Assembly (NCBI GenBank): GCA_051252455.1 | Contig: JBPOFM010000006.1 | Span: forward strand, 177,484 to 241,483 | DNA length: 64,000 nt | Source of the DNA: JBPOFM01 sp051252455 | GTDB lineage: Bacteria; Bacteroidota; Bacteroidia; Flavobacteriales; Flavobacteriaceae | Direction: 5' to 3' | In this document: one piece after another, positions 1 through 8,495 of the stretch | Position numbering within the stretch: the first letter of the stretch is position 1 | Layout: each line of letters opens with the position of its first letter | Notes under the pieces: generated by a model | Databases searched by the model: none | Told to the model about the DNA's origin: nothing | Seen by the model: the letters and a program-made list of their open reading frames with translations, nothing else | Made by a program: the position numbers and the translations under genes

Positions 1-228
1 GTCTAAATCATCAGGATGTATTTGCTCGGTCCAATCTGTTTCTGACAGGTCCATTTCTGAATCTTTAAATCCAAAAATTATCCTCGATTCATTGGAATGG
101 TAGACCTTGTTAGCGTTGATATCCCATTCCCAAACTCCGATATGGGAATTTTCTAAAGCATACTTTAATTTTAAGAAATTTATTTCTCTATCTGTTGGGG
201 AACCTAAAGGCTGGTCATCGGGCATCAT
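1..228 (-). CDS. PAS-domain sensor protein, N-terminal part (runs off the window)
   Basis: An open frame on the minus strand starts at ATG 228 (or 225) and stays open for 76 codons to the window edge, so only the N-terminus is visible. The peptide contains GVWEWDINANKVYH around residues 36-49 and IHPDDLD at the visible end, the typical start and middle of a PAS fold of the PAS_3 type. Such a domain usually sits at the front of a sensor histidine kinase or a diguanylate cyclase and senses small ligands or redox state. The output domain lies outside the window, so the class of protein is not known. It is transcribed in the same direction as xerD, 88 bp downstream of the xerD stop. Confidence 0.7.
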   Translation of the reverse strand, partial: MMPDDQPLGSPTDREINFLKLKYALENSHIGVWEWDINANKVYHSNESRIIFGFKDSEMDLSETDWTEQIHPDDLD

Positions 229-289
229 TCAATATATTAATATAAAACCTTATCGCTACTTTAACAAAAGTAACCTTTTTGACGACAAC

Positions 290-306
290 ACGTCTTAAAA
301 AGACGT
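290..306 (-). terminator. Hairpin downstream of xerD
   Basis: A perfect 7-bp inverted repeat (ACGTCTT / AAGACGT with a 3-nt loop) lies 10 bp past the xerD stop codon. No long T-run follows on the minus strand, so it may be a weak terminator or only a local structure. Confidence 0.3.
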
Positions 307-316
307 TTAACTACAT

Positions 317-1228
317 TTATTTTCTTGGGTGGAACTTATTGAGCACCTCTTTTAAGTGACTTCGGTCTACATGCATATATATTTCTGTGGTGGTAATACT
401 TTCATGGCCCAACATTAATTGGATGGCGCGCAAATCGGCACCATTCTCAAGTAGATGTGTTGCAAATGAATGTCGAAAGGTGTGTGGAGAAATGGTTTTG
501 TTTAAGTTGATTTTTGCTGCCAATCTTTTTATGATCGTGAAAATCATGGCGCGTGTCAATTGTTTGCCACGATGGTTTAAAAACAAGGTGTCTTTGTGAT
601 CTTGATGGACAGAAATCATTGTTCGAACGTCCCTAATATATCTATTGATGATTTTTTGAGTCGGATATCCAATGGGAACAAATCGCTGTTTGTCGCCCTT
701 GCCAGTGACTTTTATAAATCCTTCATCAAAAAACAGATCCGAAATTTTGAGATTGGTTAGTTCGCTTACACGGAGTCCACAGCTGTAGAGTGTTTCTAAA
801 ATCGTGCGATCGCGTTCGCCTATCCTGATGTTATTATATTCATGCGTTAGATTGATGGCGGCAATTAATCTATCAATATCTGCGAGACTTAAAGTGTCAG
901 GGAGTTTTCTTCCAATTTTTGGGGATTCGATTAAATCGAGTGGGTTAGTGGTTCTATAATCTTCAAAAACTAAATAGCTGAAAAAGCTCCTCAACCCAGA
1001 AATAATTCTTGATTGTGACCGTGCATTATGCGATTTTGAAACCGCATAAATAAACTCTTGAATTTTATGATGATCTATTTCTATTGGCGAGGTATTTATG
1101 TCATTTGAATAAAGATACTTCACTAATTTATTCAGGTCATATTCATAGCTTATAATAGAATTTTTTGAGAGCCCACGCTCTATTTTGAGGTAATTTTTAT
1201 AATCATTAATTGCATTTTGCCATTTCAT
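317..1228 (-). CDS. xerD: Site-specific tyrosine recombinase XerD
   Basis: This is a 303-residue tyrosine recombinase of the XerC/XerD group, which resolves chromosome dimers at dif together with its partner. An N-terminal SAM-like DNA-binding domain occupies about residues 1-90 and the catalytic domain follows. The catalytic set is complete: R153 (GLRVSEL), K177 (TGKGDK), H249 and R252 (HTFRHSF), H275 (LGHES) and nucleophile Y284. The start at 1228 was chosen because the peptide MKWQNAINDYKNYL matches the usual N-terminus and length; an upstream ATG at 1279 would add 17 unrelated residues. It lies near aroQ, with beta-barrel genes between. Nothing marks it as a phage or integron integrase. 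Confidence 0.93.
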   Translation of the reverse strand: MKWQNAINDYKNYLKIERGLSKNSIISYEYDLNKLVKYLYSNDINTSPIEIDHHKIQEFIYAVSKSHNARSQSRIISGLRSFFSYLVFEDYRTTNPLDLIESPKIGRKLPDTLSLADIDRLIAAINLTHEYNNIRIGERDRTILETLYSCGLRVSELTNLKISDLFFDEGFIKVTGKGDKQRFVPIGYPTQKIINRYIRDVRTMISVHQDHKDTLFLNHRGKQLTRAMIFTIIKRLAAKINLNKTISPHTFRHSFATHLLENGADLRAIQLMLGHESITTTEIYMHVDRSHLKEVLNKFHPRK

Positions 1229-1448
1229 GACCGTAAAAATAGCATAAATCAATGATTTACAGAACGAATATATACGCAATATGTCGTATTTAAAAATTTT
1301 ATTGTTAATAACCTATTTTGTATATAACTGATATTAAGTTATTTAAAATAATATGTTCACAAGATTGTTAATAACTGTTCTATTTATTTTTAATATGTCG
1401 AAAAAATGTGTTTAGTTTGTAGTAATCAATTTTAAAAACTTAAATATT

Positions 1449-2054
1449 ATGAAAAAATTAGTTGTAATGGCTGCTGTTGCAGTCTTTGGTTTCTCTCAAG
1501 CTCAAGCTCAAGAAGAAATTCAATTTGGTGTGAAAGCAGGTGTTAATTTCGCTAAACTTACTGGTGACGCTGTAGAAGATGCAGATGGAAGAACAGGATT
1601 CCACATTGGTGGTGTTGTAGAAATTCCAATTTCTGAGAAATTTTCTGTTCAACCAGAATTATTGTATTCTCAACAAGGTCTTCAGTCAAAAGAATCTTTT
1701 GAAGGAATTGAGTATGAATCAAAATTGAAATTGGATTACATTCACGTTCCTGTAATGGCCAAATTCTATGTAACTGAAGGTTTTGCCATTGAGGCCGGTC
1801 CACAATTTGGATTTAATGTGAGTGCTAAAGAAGAATATAGTGTAGGTGATGATTCTGAAGAAGATGATCTTGACAATGTTGCAGGTTTTGATTTATCTCT
1901 AGGTGCTGGTGTTTCTTATAAATTGGATAATGGTCTATTTTTTGGGGGTCGCTACATGTTTGGTTTGTCGAATGTAAACGAAGACGAAGAAGAGGGATTT
2001 GATGACAATTTAACTAACTCTGTTTTGAGTTTGTCAGTTGGTTTCATGTTTTAA
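1449..2054 (+). CDS. Outer-membrane beta-barrel protein (OMP_b-brl type)
   Basis: The 201-residue protein begins with a signal peptide (MKKLVVMAAVAVFGFSQAQA, then QEE) and continues with alternating strands typical of small eight-stranded outer-membrane barrels. VKAGVNFAKLTG is an early strand, IEAGPQFGFNVSAKEEYS is mid-protein, and the C-terminus VLSLSVGFMF ends in phenylalanine as expected for outer-membrane insertion. An acidic stretch (DDSEEDDLD, near residue 137) probably forms an extracellular loop. It heads a cluster of related barrels (2163, 2913 pseudogene, 4064), which suggests local duplication. Function beyond an outer-membrane location is unknown. Confidence 0.85.
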   Translation: MKKLVVMAAVAVFGFSQAQAQEEIQFGVKAGVNFAKLTGDAVEDADGRTGFHIGGVVEIPISEKFSVQPELLYSQQGLQSKESFEGIEYESKLKLDYIHVPVMAKFYVTEGFAIEAGPQFGFNVSAKEEYSVGDDSEEDDLDNVAGFDLSLGAGVSYKLDNGLFFGGRYMFGLSNVNEDEEEGFDDNLTNSVLSLSVGFMF

Positions 2055-2075
2055 CATTTGAGCAATAATTTTTAT

Positions 2076-2115
2076 AAAACCGAAGTGAACAGCTTCGGTT
2101 TTTTTTTTTTTTTTT
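2076..2115 (+). terminator. Rho-independent terminator after the first beta-barrel gene
   Basis: A 10-bp perfect stem (AAAACCGAAG / CTTCGGTTTT) with a 7-nt loop is followed by an unbroken run of about 17 T residues. It lies 22 bp after the stop codon and separates this gene from its downstream paralogue. Confidence 0.85.
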
Positions 2116-2162
2116 ACTTATTTTAGTTTGAATGTTATATGAAATTCATAAATTATTAAAAT

Positions 2163-2747
2163 ATGCAAAGAATCTGTATTCTCACACTTTTTCTATCGCT
2201 ATCTATGGCAATTGGTAATGCGCAAGATGTAAAGTTTGGTCTAAAAGGAGGCGTCAATTATTCTAATGCATCAGAAGAAAATTTTGTGACTACTGGAATT
2301 ACTTCGTGTCATCTTGGTGGCATGATGGAGGCGCTTTATGATGAAAAAATTGCCATCCAACCAGAGATTTTGTATATGGTTCAAGGATTTGATTTTACGT
2401 CTCGAGATACTAATTTGAGATCATTCAAGCTGTCATATGTACATGTACCTTTTATGTTGAAGTATTATGTTATGGATAAATTTTCAATAGAAGCAGGACC
2501 ACAAATTGGATTTTTAAGTTCTGCCAAAATTGAAAGCGATGTTCCTAATGATTCAGTTGCTGGTGATGTCAAAGATTTAATGAGATCGAATGAATTAAGT
2601 TTGAATATTGGCGTCACTCTATACGCGTTTGATGACTTACATGTCAATGCGAGATATTCCCATGGAGTCACCAATGCGATCAATCAATTGTCAGATGAAA
2701 ACTTCAAAAATCGTGTTCTTCAGTTTTCTATAGGTTATTTTTTCTAA
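2163..2747 (+). CDS. Outer-membrane beta-barrel protein, paralogue of the upstream gene
   Basis: This 194-residue secreted protein has a signal peptide (MQRICILTLFLSLSMAIGNAQ, cleavage near residue 20-21). It shares the framework of the gene at 1449: VKFGLKGGVNYSNAS near the start, a central KLSYVHVPFMLKYYV segment matching KLDYIHVPVMAKFYV in the neighbour, then IEAGPQIGFL, and a C-terminus VLQFSIGYFF ending in Phe. The match along its whole length indicates a tandem duplication followed by divergence. It lacks the strongly acidic loop of its neighbour. Transcription is probably independent, because a strong terminator precedes it. Confidence 0.82.
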   Translation: MQRICILTLFLSLSMAIGNAQDVKFGLKGGVNYSNASEENFVTTGITSCHLGGMMEALYDEKIAIQPEILYMVQGFDFTSRDTNLRSFKLSYVHVPFMLKYYVMDKFSIEAGPQIGFLSSAKIESDVPNDSVAGDVKDLMRSNELSLNIGVTLYAFDDLHVNARYSHGVTNAINQLSDENFKNRVLQFSIGYFF

Positions 2748-2912
2748 ATCAGTCGTTTTCATTTATCAGAAAAGCCTCTTAATTATTAAAATTATCAACA
2801 TACATTGTTGAAAATCAGTTAATTAAAAATATAGTATTTTATTCTTTCTAGATTCAAAAATTGTCACATCATTTGCGGCTTGAAAATTTTAAACTAAAAA
2901 TCTCAACCAATT

Positions 2913-3555
2913 ATGAAAAAAGTATTAATTATTGCTGCTGTTGCAGTATTTGGATTCTCAAATGTATATGCTCAATAAGTAGAAACTCCTGCTTACGGAT
3001 TTGAACAAGGAAATGTTTTTTTGGAAGGTAATTTGCGCTACTCTTCTAATAAAGATAATAATGAGGCTGTAACCACTAATAGCAGTTTTGTTTTTACGCC
3101 TAAAGCTGGGTATTTCGTGACAGAAGATTTAGCAGTAGGTGTTCAATTAGGGTTGTCTTCATACAAGGAGAAAGTAGAATTAGAAGATGAGGACTTCGAA
3201 GAGAAAGTTAATCGTTATGGAGCAGGTGTATTTGCACGTTACTATTTTTTAGATCTTGGACAACGTTTTAAAACTTATGGTGAAGTGGGAGTTAACATTA
3301 ATGGGTCTAAATATGATGACGGTACTGATGGAACAGATGATATTGATGAAAATGGTTTTGGTGCAGGTTTAGGTTTAGGAATCAACTACTTTGTTACTGA
3401 AAACATAGCTATTTCTTTTGGGCTTTCAGATGTATTATAATTCGTCAAATTTTGATATCGACGGAGCGGAGAGTGAATCAGAATTCAATGCTAATTTGAA
3501 TGTATTCAACAATTTTTTTGCAACGGCTCAATTTGGATTGTTGTTTAAATTGTAA
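2913..3555 (+). pseudogene. Broken outer-membrane beta-barrel gene (stop codon plus frameshift)
   Basis: An ATG at 2913 opens a normal signal peptide (MKKVLIIAAVAVFGFSNVYAQ), but codon 22 is TAA (2976-2978), exactly where the mature protein should begin. The frame then stays open as barrel-like sequence (VETPAYGFEQGNVFLEGNLR, later GFGAGLGLGINYF) until a second stop at 3438-3440. In the +1 frame the protein resumes at once (YYNSSNFDIDGAES) and ends with FATAQFGLLFKL and TAA at 3553-3555, a proper barrel C-terminus. Two lesions make a functional product unlikely. A single C-to-T change (CAA to TAA) would explain the first. A terminator after the true end is intact, so decay is probably recent. 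Sequencing error is the alternative. Confidence 0.85.
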
Positions 3556-3576
3556 AAGCTTAAATAGTTTTATAAT

Positions 3577-3604
3577 AAACCACTTGGAAACGAGTGGTTT
3601 TTTT
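3577..3604 (+). terminator. Terminator after the broken beta-barrel gene
   Basis: An 8-bp stem (AAACCACT / AGTGGTTT) with an 8-nt loop is followed by a T-run. It lies 21 bp after the reconstructed stop at 3555, supporting that position as the true gene end. Confidence 0.75.
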
Positions 3605-3632
3605 ATGCCTCATTTTTTGATATATTTACTTT

Positions 3633-4049
3633 ATGAAAAAATTAATCATCATCAATGGGCCAAATCTCAATCTTCTTGGGACGCGAGAGCCTGAGTTATA
3701 CGGTAGCTTGTCTTTTACAGAGTTCCTTGAGAAGTTGGCTCAAAAATATCCGAATGTTGCTCTAGAGCATTATCAATCCAATGTAGAAGGCGAATTGATC
3801 AACAAGTTACAAGAAGTTGGCTTTTCCTATGACGGCATCATTTTGAATGCCGCAGCGTATACACATACATCTGTAGGAATTGGTGATGCTGTAAAAGCGA
3901 TCACAACACCCGTTGTGGAAGTGCATATTACAAATACCTTCAATAGAGAGAAATTTAGACATAAATCATTTATTTCGGCGAATGCCAAAGGTGTCATTCT
4001 TGGCTTTGGCCTTCAAAGTTACGAGCTGGCTGTACAGAGTTTTATTTAA
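3633..4049 (+). CDS. aroQ: 3-dehydroquinate dehydratase, type II
   Basis: The 138-residue protein is a type II dehydroquinase, which converts 3-dehydroquinate to 3-dehydroshikimate in the shikimate pathway. The N-terminal signature GPNLNLLGTREPELYG (residues 9-24) contains the catalytic Arg18 and Tyr23. The second signature, VEVHITNTFNREKFRHKS, holds the active-site histidine and the substrate-binding region. The length is normal for the dodecameric family. The start follows a TATATTTA sequence (3618-3625), close to the TAnnTTTG box of Bacteroidota promoters. The gene is 14 bp upstream of another beta-barrel gene. Confidence 0.95.
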   Translation: MKKLIIINGPNLNLLGTREPELYGSLSFTEFLEKLAQKYPNVALEHYQSNVEGELINKLQEVGFSYDGIILNAAAYTHTSVGIGDAVKAITTPVVEVHITNTFNREKFRHKSFISANAKGVILGFGLQSYELAVQSFI

Positions 4050-4063
4050 CCCCAGATTTTTAT

Positions 4064-4666
4064 ATGAAAAAGTTAGTATTTGCAGTACTTATGTCTGCTT
4101 CAATACATGCCTTAGCGCAAGACATTGAAACGTCCAACAAAAAAAATGTTCAATTCGGAATTTCGCTTGGCTATATCGGTGCTTTCGCGAAATCCACTGT
4201 AGAAATTGATCAGGACAATACTTCGATTTCCAGTGAAAATTCCGAAGGAGGTATAAGCATAGGGCTTTCAGCAAACATCAAATTGTCCCAAAAATTTTAC
4301 TTGCAGCCTAGTGCTCAATATGCTTTTGTTGATGATGAAACTTTCTTATTTGTTCCTGTGATGTTAAAATATGATGTAGCAAACGGATTTAACCTGATGG
4401 CAGGACCACAAGGTTCTTTCAGTTTTGGTGATAAACAGGGTTTGCCAATTAATACCTTTGGATTAGATGCCAGTTTTGGTGCCGGTTACGATTTTAACGA
4501 GCATTTTTATTTGGAAGCTCGCTATGCTTTTGAGTTGACAAATAGGACTCCAGATGGCATAAAAGAATCCTCCCTGGATGGAATAGACCCTTTGATATCT
4601 ACACAAACAATCGATTTAAAAACAAAACTGAATTCGATTCATGTGACGATTGGTTATCGTTTTTAG
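4064..4666 (+). CDS. Outer-membrane beta-barrel protein
   Basis: A 200-residue protein with a signal peptide (MKKLVFAVLMSASIHALAQ) and repeated amphipathic strands. IGLSANIKLSQKFYLQPSAQ, LVPVMLKYDV-like strands and LMAGPQGSFSFG resemble the barrels at 1449 and 2163, though more distantly. It ends HVTIGYRF, with the terminal Phe of outer-membrane proteins. It follows aroQ after only 14 bp, so the two are probably cotranscribed although their functions look unrelated. A bidirectional terminator closes the unit. Confidence 0.82.
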   Translation: MKKLVFAVLMSASIHALAQDIETSNKKNVQFGISLGYIGAFAKSTVEIDQDNTSISSENSEGGISIGLSANIKLSQKFYLQPSAQYAFVDDETFLFVPVMLKYDVANGFNLMAGPQGSFSFGDKQGLPINTFGLDASFGAGYDFNEHFYLEARYAFELTNRTPDGIKESSLDGIDPLISTQTIDLKTKLNSIHVTIGYRF

Positions 4667-4682
4667 TTTATACGTTTGGAAT

Positions 4683-4716
4683 AAAAAAAGACGATTCACA
4701 TGAATCGTCTTTTTTA
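4683..4716. terminator. Bidirectional terminator between convergent genes
   Basis: A perfect 9-bp stem (GACGATTCA / TGAATCGTC) has an A-run on its left and a T-run on its right. It lies between the convergent beta-barrel gene (ends 4666) and lpdA (ends 4746), so it can serve both strands. Confidence 0.85.
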
Positions 4717-4745
4717 TAAAATTCCGTTTTATAACTCTGCCTTAT

Positions 4746-6122
4746 CTAAAGATGAATCACTTCATCATACGCAGCAGCAACTGCTTCCATAACAGCTTCA
4801 CTCATTGTTGGATGTGGATGGACAGCTTTTAAGACTTCGTGTCCTGTGGTTTCCAATTTACGTCCTAAAACCGCTTCCGCAATCATGTCTGTCACGCCTG
4901 CACCAATCATGTGGCAGCCTAACCATTCGCCGTATTTGGCATCGAAGATCACTTTTACAAAACCATCTTTCGCACCGGATGCACTTGCCTTACCAGAAGC
5001 CGAAAAAGGGAATTTTCCAACTTTGATGTCCAATCCTTTTTCTTTTGCCTGCTTTTCGGTCAATCCGACACTTGCAATTTCTGGGTAGCAATAGGTACAG
5101 CCCGGAATGTTTCCGTAATCCAAAGTTTCAACATGCTGTCCAGCGATCTTTTCAACGCATAGAATTCCTTCTGCAGACGCAACGTGTGCCAAGGCTTGTC
5201 CTGGCGTCACATCACCAATTGCATAATAACCAGGAATGTTGGTTTGATAATAATCATTGACCAATATTTTATCTCTATCTACTGCGATGCCAACGTCTTC
5301 CAAACCGATATTTTCAATATTGGATTTGATGCCCACTGCAGACAGAATGATATCAGCTTCTATTGTTTCTTCACCTTTTGCAGTTTTCACCGTTGCAGTT
5401 ACGCCTTTTCCAGAGGTCTCCACTTTAGTGACTTCAGATGAAGTCATGATAGTGATACCACTTTTCTTGAATGATTTTTCCAATTGTTTGGAGACCTCTT
5501 CATCTTCCACAGGAACGATATTTGGTAAAAATTCTACCACAGTTACTTCAGTACCCATAGAGTTATAGAAATAAGCAAACTCAACTCCAATTGCACCAGA
5601 ACCAACAACAATCATTTTCTTTGGCTGCTCTTTAAGTGTCATTGCCTCTCTGTAACCAATCACTTTTTGGCCGTCTTGTTTTAAACTAGGTAATTCACGT
5701 GAACGAGCTCCAGTAGCAATAATAATATGGTCTGCACTATATTCTGTGCCATCAACATCTACTTTTTTGCCAGTCTTAAGTTTACCGAACCCATTGATGA
5801 CATCGATTTTATTTTTTTTCATGAGGAATTGTACGCCTTTGCTCATGCCTTCTGCGACACCACGACTACGTTTTACAACCGCATCAAAATCTTTATCATA
5901 TTCTTTGACTGAAAGACCATAGTCTTCAGCATGTTTTAAATAATCGAATACTTGGGCCGATTTTAATAAAGCTTTTGTTGGAATACACCCCCAATTTAAA
6001 CACACACCACCAAGACTTTCCTTTTCGATGATAGCTGTTTTAAAACCTAATTGTGACGCTCTGATCGCCGTTACGTAGCCTCCAGGACCACTTCCAAGAA
6101 CAATAATATCGTATTTACTCAT
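4746..6122 (-). CDS. lpdA: Dihydrolipoyl dehydrogenase (E3)
   Basis: The 458-residue flavoprotein reoxidises dihydrolipoamide in 2-oxoacid dehydrogenase complexes and the glycine cleavage system. The FAD-binding loop GSGPGGY is at residues 10-16 and the redox disulfide GGVCLNWGC gives C41 and C46. An NAD-binding motif (VVGSGAIGVEF) lies near residue 175, a second FAD motif (YAIGDVTPG) follows, and the dimer-interface motif HPHPTMSE near residue 435 supplies the active-site histidine. Length and motif order are standard. It stands alone, convergent with the barrel gene and separated by 159 bp from the DUF3857 gene upstream. Mercuric or glutathione reductases differ around the disulfide and C-terminus. 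Confidence 0.95.
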   Translation of the reverse strand: MSKYDIIVLGSGPGGYVTAIRASQLGFKTAIIEKESLGGVCLNWGCIPTKALLKSAQVFDYLKHAEDYGLSVKEYDKDFDAVVKRSRGVAEGMSKGVQFLMKKNKIDVINGFGKLKTGKKVDVDGTEYSADHIIIATGARSRELPSLKQDGQKVIGYREAMTLKEQPKKMIVVGSGAIGVEFAYFYNSMGTEVTVVEFLPNIVPVEDEEVSKQLEKSFKKSGITIMTSSEVTKVETSGKGVTATVKTAKGEETIEADIILSAVGIKSNIENIGLEDVGIAVDRDKILVNDYYQTNIPGYYAIGDVTPGQALAHVASAEGILCVEKIAGQHVETLDYGNIPGCTYCYPEIASVGLTEKQAKEKGLDIKVGKFPFSASGKASASGAKDGFVKVIFDAKYGEWLGCHMIGAGVTDMIAEAVLGRKLETTGHEVLKAVHPHPTMSEAVMEAVAAAYDEVIHL

Positions 6123-6281
6123 GAGAATTTTTTAATCTTAATTAGAAGTTACGAAGTTACAAAAACTAAATTTCAAATTGCAAATAACAGAATCCAAAAT
6201 ATATAATTGATGCTTCTGCCTAAATTTTATTTGTACGTAGCTTATTGTAACATAAGATCAATTTTATGGTAACTTTAAGTT

Positions 6282-8462
6282 TCACTCTTTTTTCAATAGA
6301 ATCTTTTCATTTGTGAATTGATTGGCTTCATCTAAAAAAGCAATCATCAAAGGCCAATTACTATTTGGTTCAAAGTTATGTTTGTATTGTTTGGAGGTTT
6401 TCACAACTAAAACGTCACCTTCCATTTGCGCTGAACTGATAAAGGCGCCTGTTGAATTGTCAACAGATTTATTCAACTTATCCAATCCTGAAACTGAATA
6501 TCCCTTTGGAACATTAAAACGAATGGTATAGTTATAGCTTCTTGGATAGTCCATATAAATGTTTTCGGTACGACCTCGTTCTTTATCTGTCACGTCGATT
6601 TGTCCTCCAATCAATTTTCCAATTTCTACAATATAATTAGGACCAGCTTTTTTGACTAAATTATCGCTTTTTGCTTTAAAACTTTCAGAAAATGTAAAGT
6701 AAGTTTCCAAGCCATAGCGTCCTGTCGCATCTATATTATAAGTGTAATCCTCAACCTCTTTGACATCGAACTCACCTTTGGCATTGTTTTCAAAGCGTTC
6801 CATTTGCTTTTCTTTGAGTTTTTCGATGAGGGAATTCAATTCACCTTCAACTTTAAGGTTCAACTTTTTATTTTTAATCAGTTCAATATAAGGTTGGGTA
6901 TCATCTGTGAGCGCGTAGTCTTCCTTGAGATAATCATTGAGCAATAAACGGTCTGGCTGTTGTTCAGATTTTTCGTGACCTTTATAACTGTTTTTTGAAG
7001 CGATAGAGAATCCCTCAAAATTATCATCTAAAGTTAATGTCATGATCTTTTTGGTTTCATTGTCCTTATAGCTAGAAGCAGGAAGGACACCTTCTTTGAT
7101 GATGTCAATTTTCTTTTTAGTTGCAGACAACAAAAGCACTTCAGTTCCTTCATGTTGAGGGTCAATATAATTGACATCTGTATGAGGGCCGAACATACTC
7201 AAATATAAAGTTGGTGAGGTATTTATTTTTAGAGAAAGGTCTAGATTTTGCTGCAAAAGGAGATCTTCGATGGGACCATCATAACGATTTTTGGCTATGA
7301 CAATTTCAAAATCAATTTTACTTTTTTCCAGATATATCATAAAACTATTTATGAATCCCGGTTGATACGTAATGGTAGTAGCGTTGTATTCATAGACATC
7401 GAATGGGTCATTTAAAATTTTCGCTTCCTTCAGATAGTAGGCTTCGATAAAACGTGTTAAAAAATAATGACGCATAAAATAATACACAGCCGTTGTTTTT
7501 TCAGCATCATTTGTATACGTCTTGCCCTTCAAGTAATCATAAACATGTCCAATATCGCCAGAAGGCTCAAACCAGGATTCATAAAATTTCAGAACTTCTT
7601 CCTTATTGACCGAAGATTTTACTGTCGTTTCCTCCTTTGGTAAAAAAGCCATGGCATTATTTTCGAACCTTCCAGATCGTGCAAAGTATACTTGAAATTT
7701 ATACGCGGGAAATTCAACCAAAGGATAAACCCATCTCGGAAATTCATTTTTCTCAAGATCAGAGGCAACGAGTTCATAACGTCGCATGTTCTTTTTTTCT
7801 GTTGGGATTTCTTTCAAATCTGGCGCTCCATTATACGAATTGAAGTTGATGAAGAAATCATTCTCGGTCTCAAAAAACAGCTTAAAATCCACAATCGGAT
7901 AGTCTTCGCCCAAAACCGTTTCCACGGCATCAAATCCATATTGAATGGCACTTTTGAATTCTTCCGATATGTAGGAGTAATAATCGATTATATCACCCAC
8001 CTCTAAATTGGCGATTGCTATTTTCGTTTCACCATCAACTTCAACAGCATCATTGTCCACGTCAACCTCTGTAGTTGAACCATCAGGCTTGATTATTTTG
8101 ATTCCAACATATCGTTTTCCGTCTTTCTGTCCCCAAAAATAATAACCTTTTGATACCCGAAACCGTTTCTTATAGGTAAACTCTGAAAATTCTTCAACCG
8201 CGGCTTTATCTAGCAATTTGATTCGTTTTCGTACCGAACTTATGTAAGTGACATTCTTTCCATATTTATGAAAATCGTAGTTTTCGTTTTTGTAAAGCAC
8301 TACGGCAGATTCATTTTTCCATTTTTCAGGAATGTCCGTGATGTTTTTATAGGAATCGTTTTCACCCCAAAAAAAGTCTTTGACGGCCAACTCTTCTTTG
8401 CTTTGAGCAGTTGAGAAAATGGAATAGGAAAGCGTTAATAAAAGGAGTAATTTAAGTTTCAT
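6282..8462 (-). CDS. DUF3857 protein with a degenerate transglutaminase-like region
   Basis: This 726-residue secreted protein has a signal peptide (MKLKLLLLLTLSYSIFSTAQ). An N-terminal DUF3857-like beta-rich domain (about 50-280) contains the conserved type of segment KRIKLLDKAAVEEFSEFT. A middle region (about 285-420) occupies the place of a transglutaminase-like domain, but the Cys-containing GDCK motif seen in its neighbour at 8496 is absent and no Cys/His/Asp triad is visible. The C-terminal region (about 520-726) is beta-rich, with NYTIRFNVPKGYSVSGL resembling the end of the neighbour. It is probably periplasmic and non-enzymatic. It follows the 640-residue homologue after 33 bp, likely in one operon. 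Confidence 0.72.
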   Translation of the reverse strand: MKLKLLLLLTLSYSIFSTAQSKEELAVKDFFWGENDSYKNITDIPEKWKNESAVVLYKNENYDFHKYGKNVTYISSVRKRIKLLDKAAVEEFSEFTYKKRFRVSKGYYFWGQKDGKRYVGIKIIKPDGSTTEVDVDNDAVEVDGETKIAIANLEVGDIIDYYSYISEEFKSAIQYGFDAVETVLGEDYPIVDFKLFFETENDFFINFNSYNGAPDLKEIPTEKKNMRRYELVASDLEKNEFPRWVYPLVEFPAYKFQVYFARSGRFENNAMAFLPKEETTVKSSVNKEEVLKFYESWFEPSGDIGHVYDYLKGKTYTNDAEKTTAVYYFMRHYFLTRFIEAYYLKEAKILNDPFDVYEYNATTITYQPGFINSFMIYLEKSKIDFEIVIAKNRYDGPIEDLLLQQNLDLSLKINTSPTLYLSMFGPHTDVNYIDPQHEGTEVLLLSATKKKIDIIKEGVLPASSYKDNETKKIMTLTLDDNFEGFSIASKNSYKGHEKSEQQPDRLLLNDYLKEDYALTDDTQPYIELIKNKKLNLKVEGELNSLIEKLKEKQMERFENNAKGEFDVKEVEDYTYNIDATGRYGLETYFTFSESFKAKSDNLVKKAGPNYIVEIGKLIGGQIDVTDKERGRTENIYMDYPRSYNYTIRFNVPKGYSVSGLDKLNKSVDNSTGAFISSAQMEGDVLVVKTSKQYKHNFEPNSNWPLMIAFLDEANQFTNEKILLKKE

Positions 8463-8495
8463 AAGATGGTTTTAATTTTTATTTCCACTGAACAA

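Noticed and set aside
317..1228. XerD as the integrase of the cassette-like array
   Set aside because: It has the length and motifs of a housekeeping XerD, lies 28 kb away and lacks the extra helix motif of integron integrases.
6123..6281. Two copies of GAAGTTAC upstream of lpdA as an operator
   Set aside because: Only two short copies in AT-rich sequence, likely by chance.
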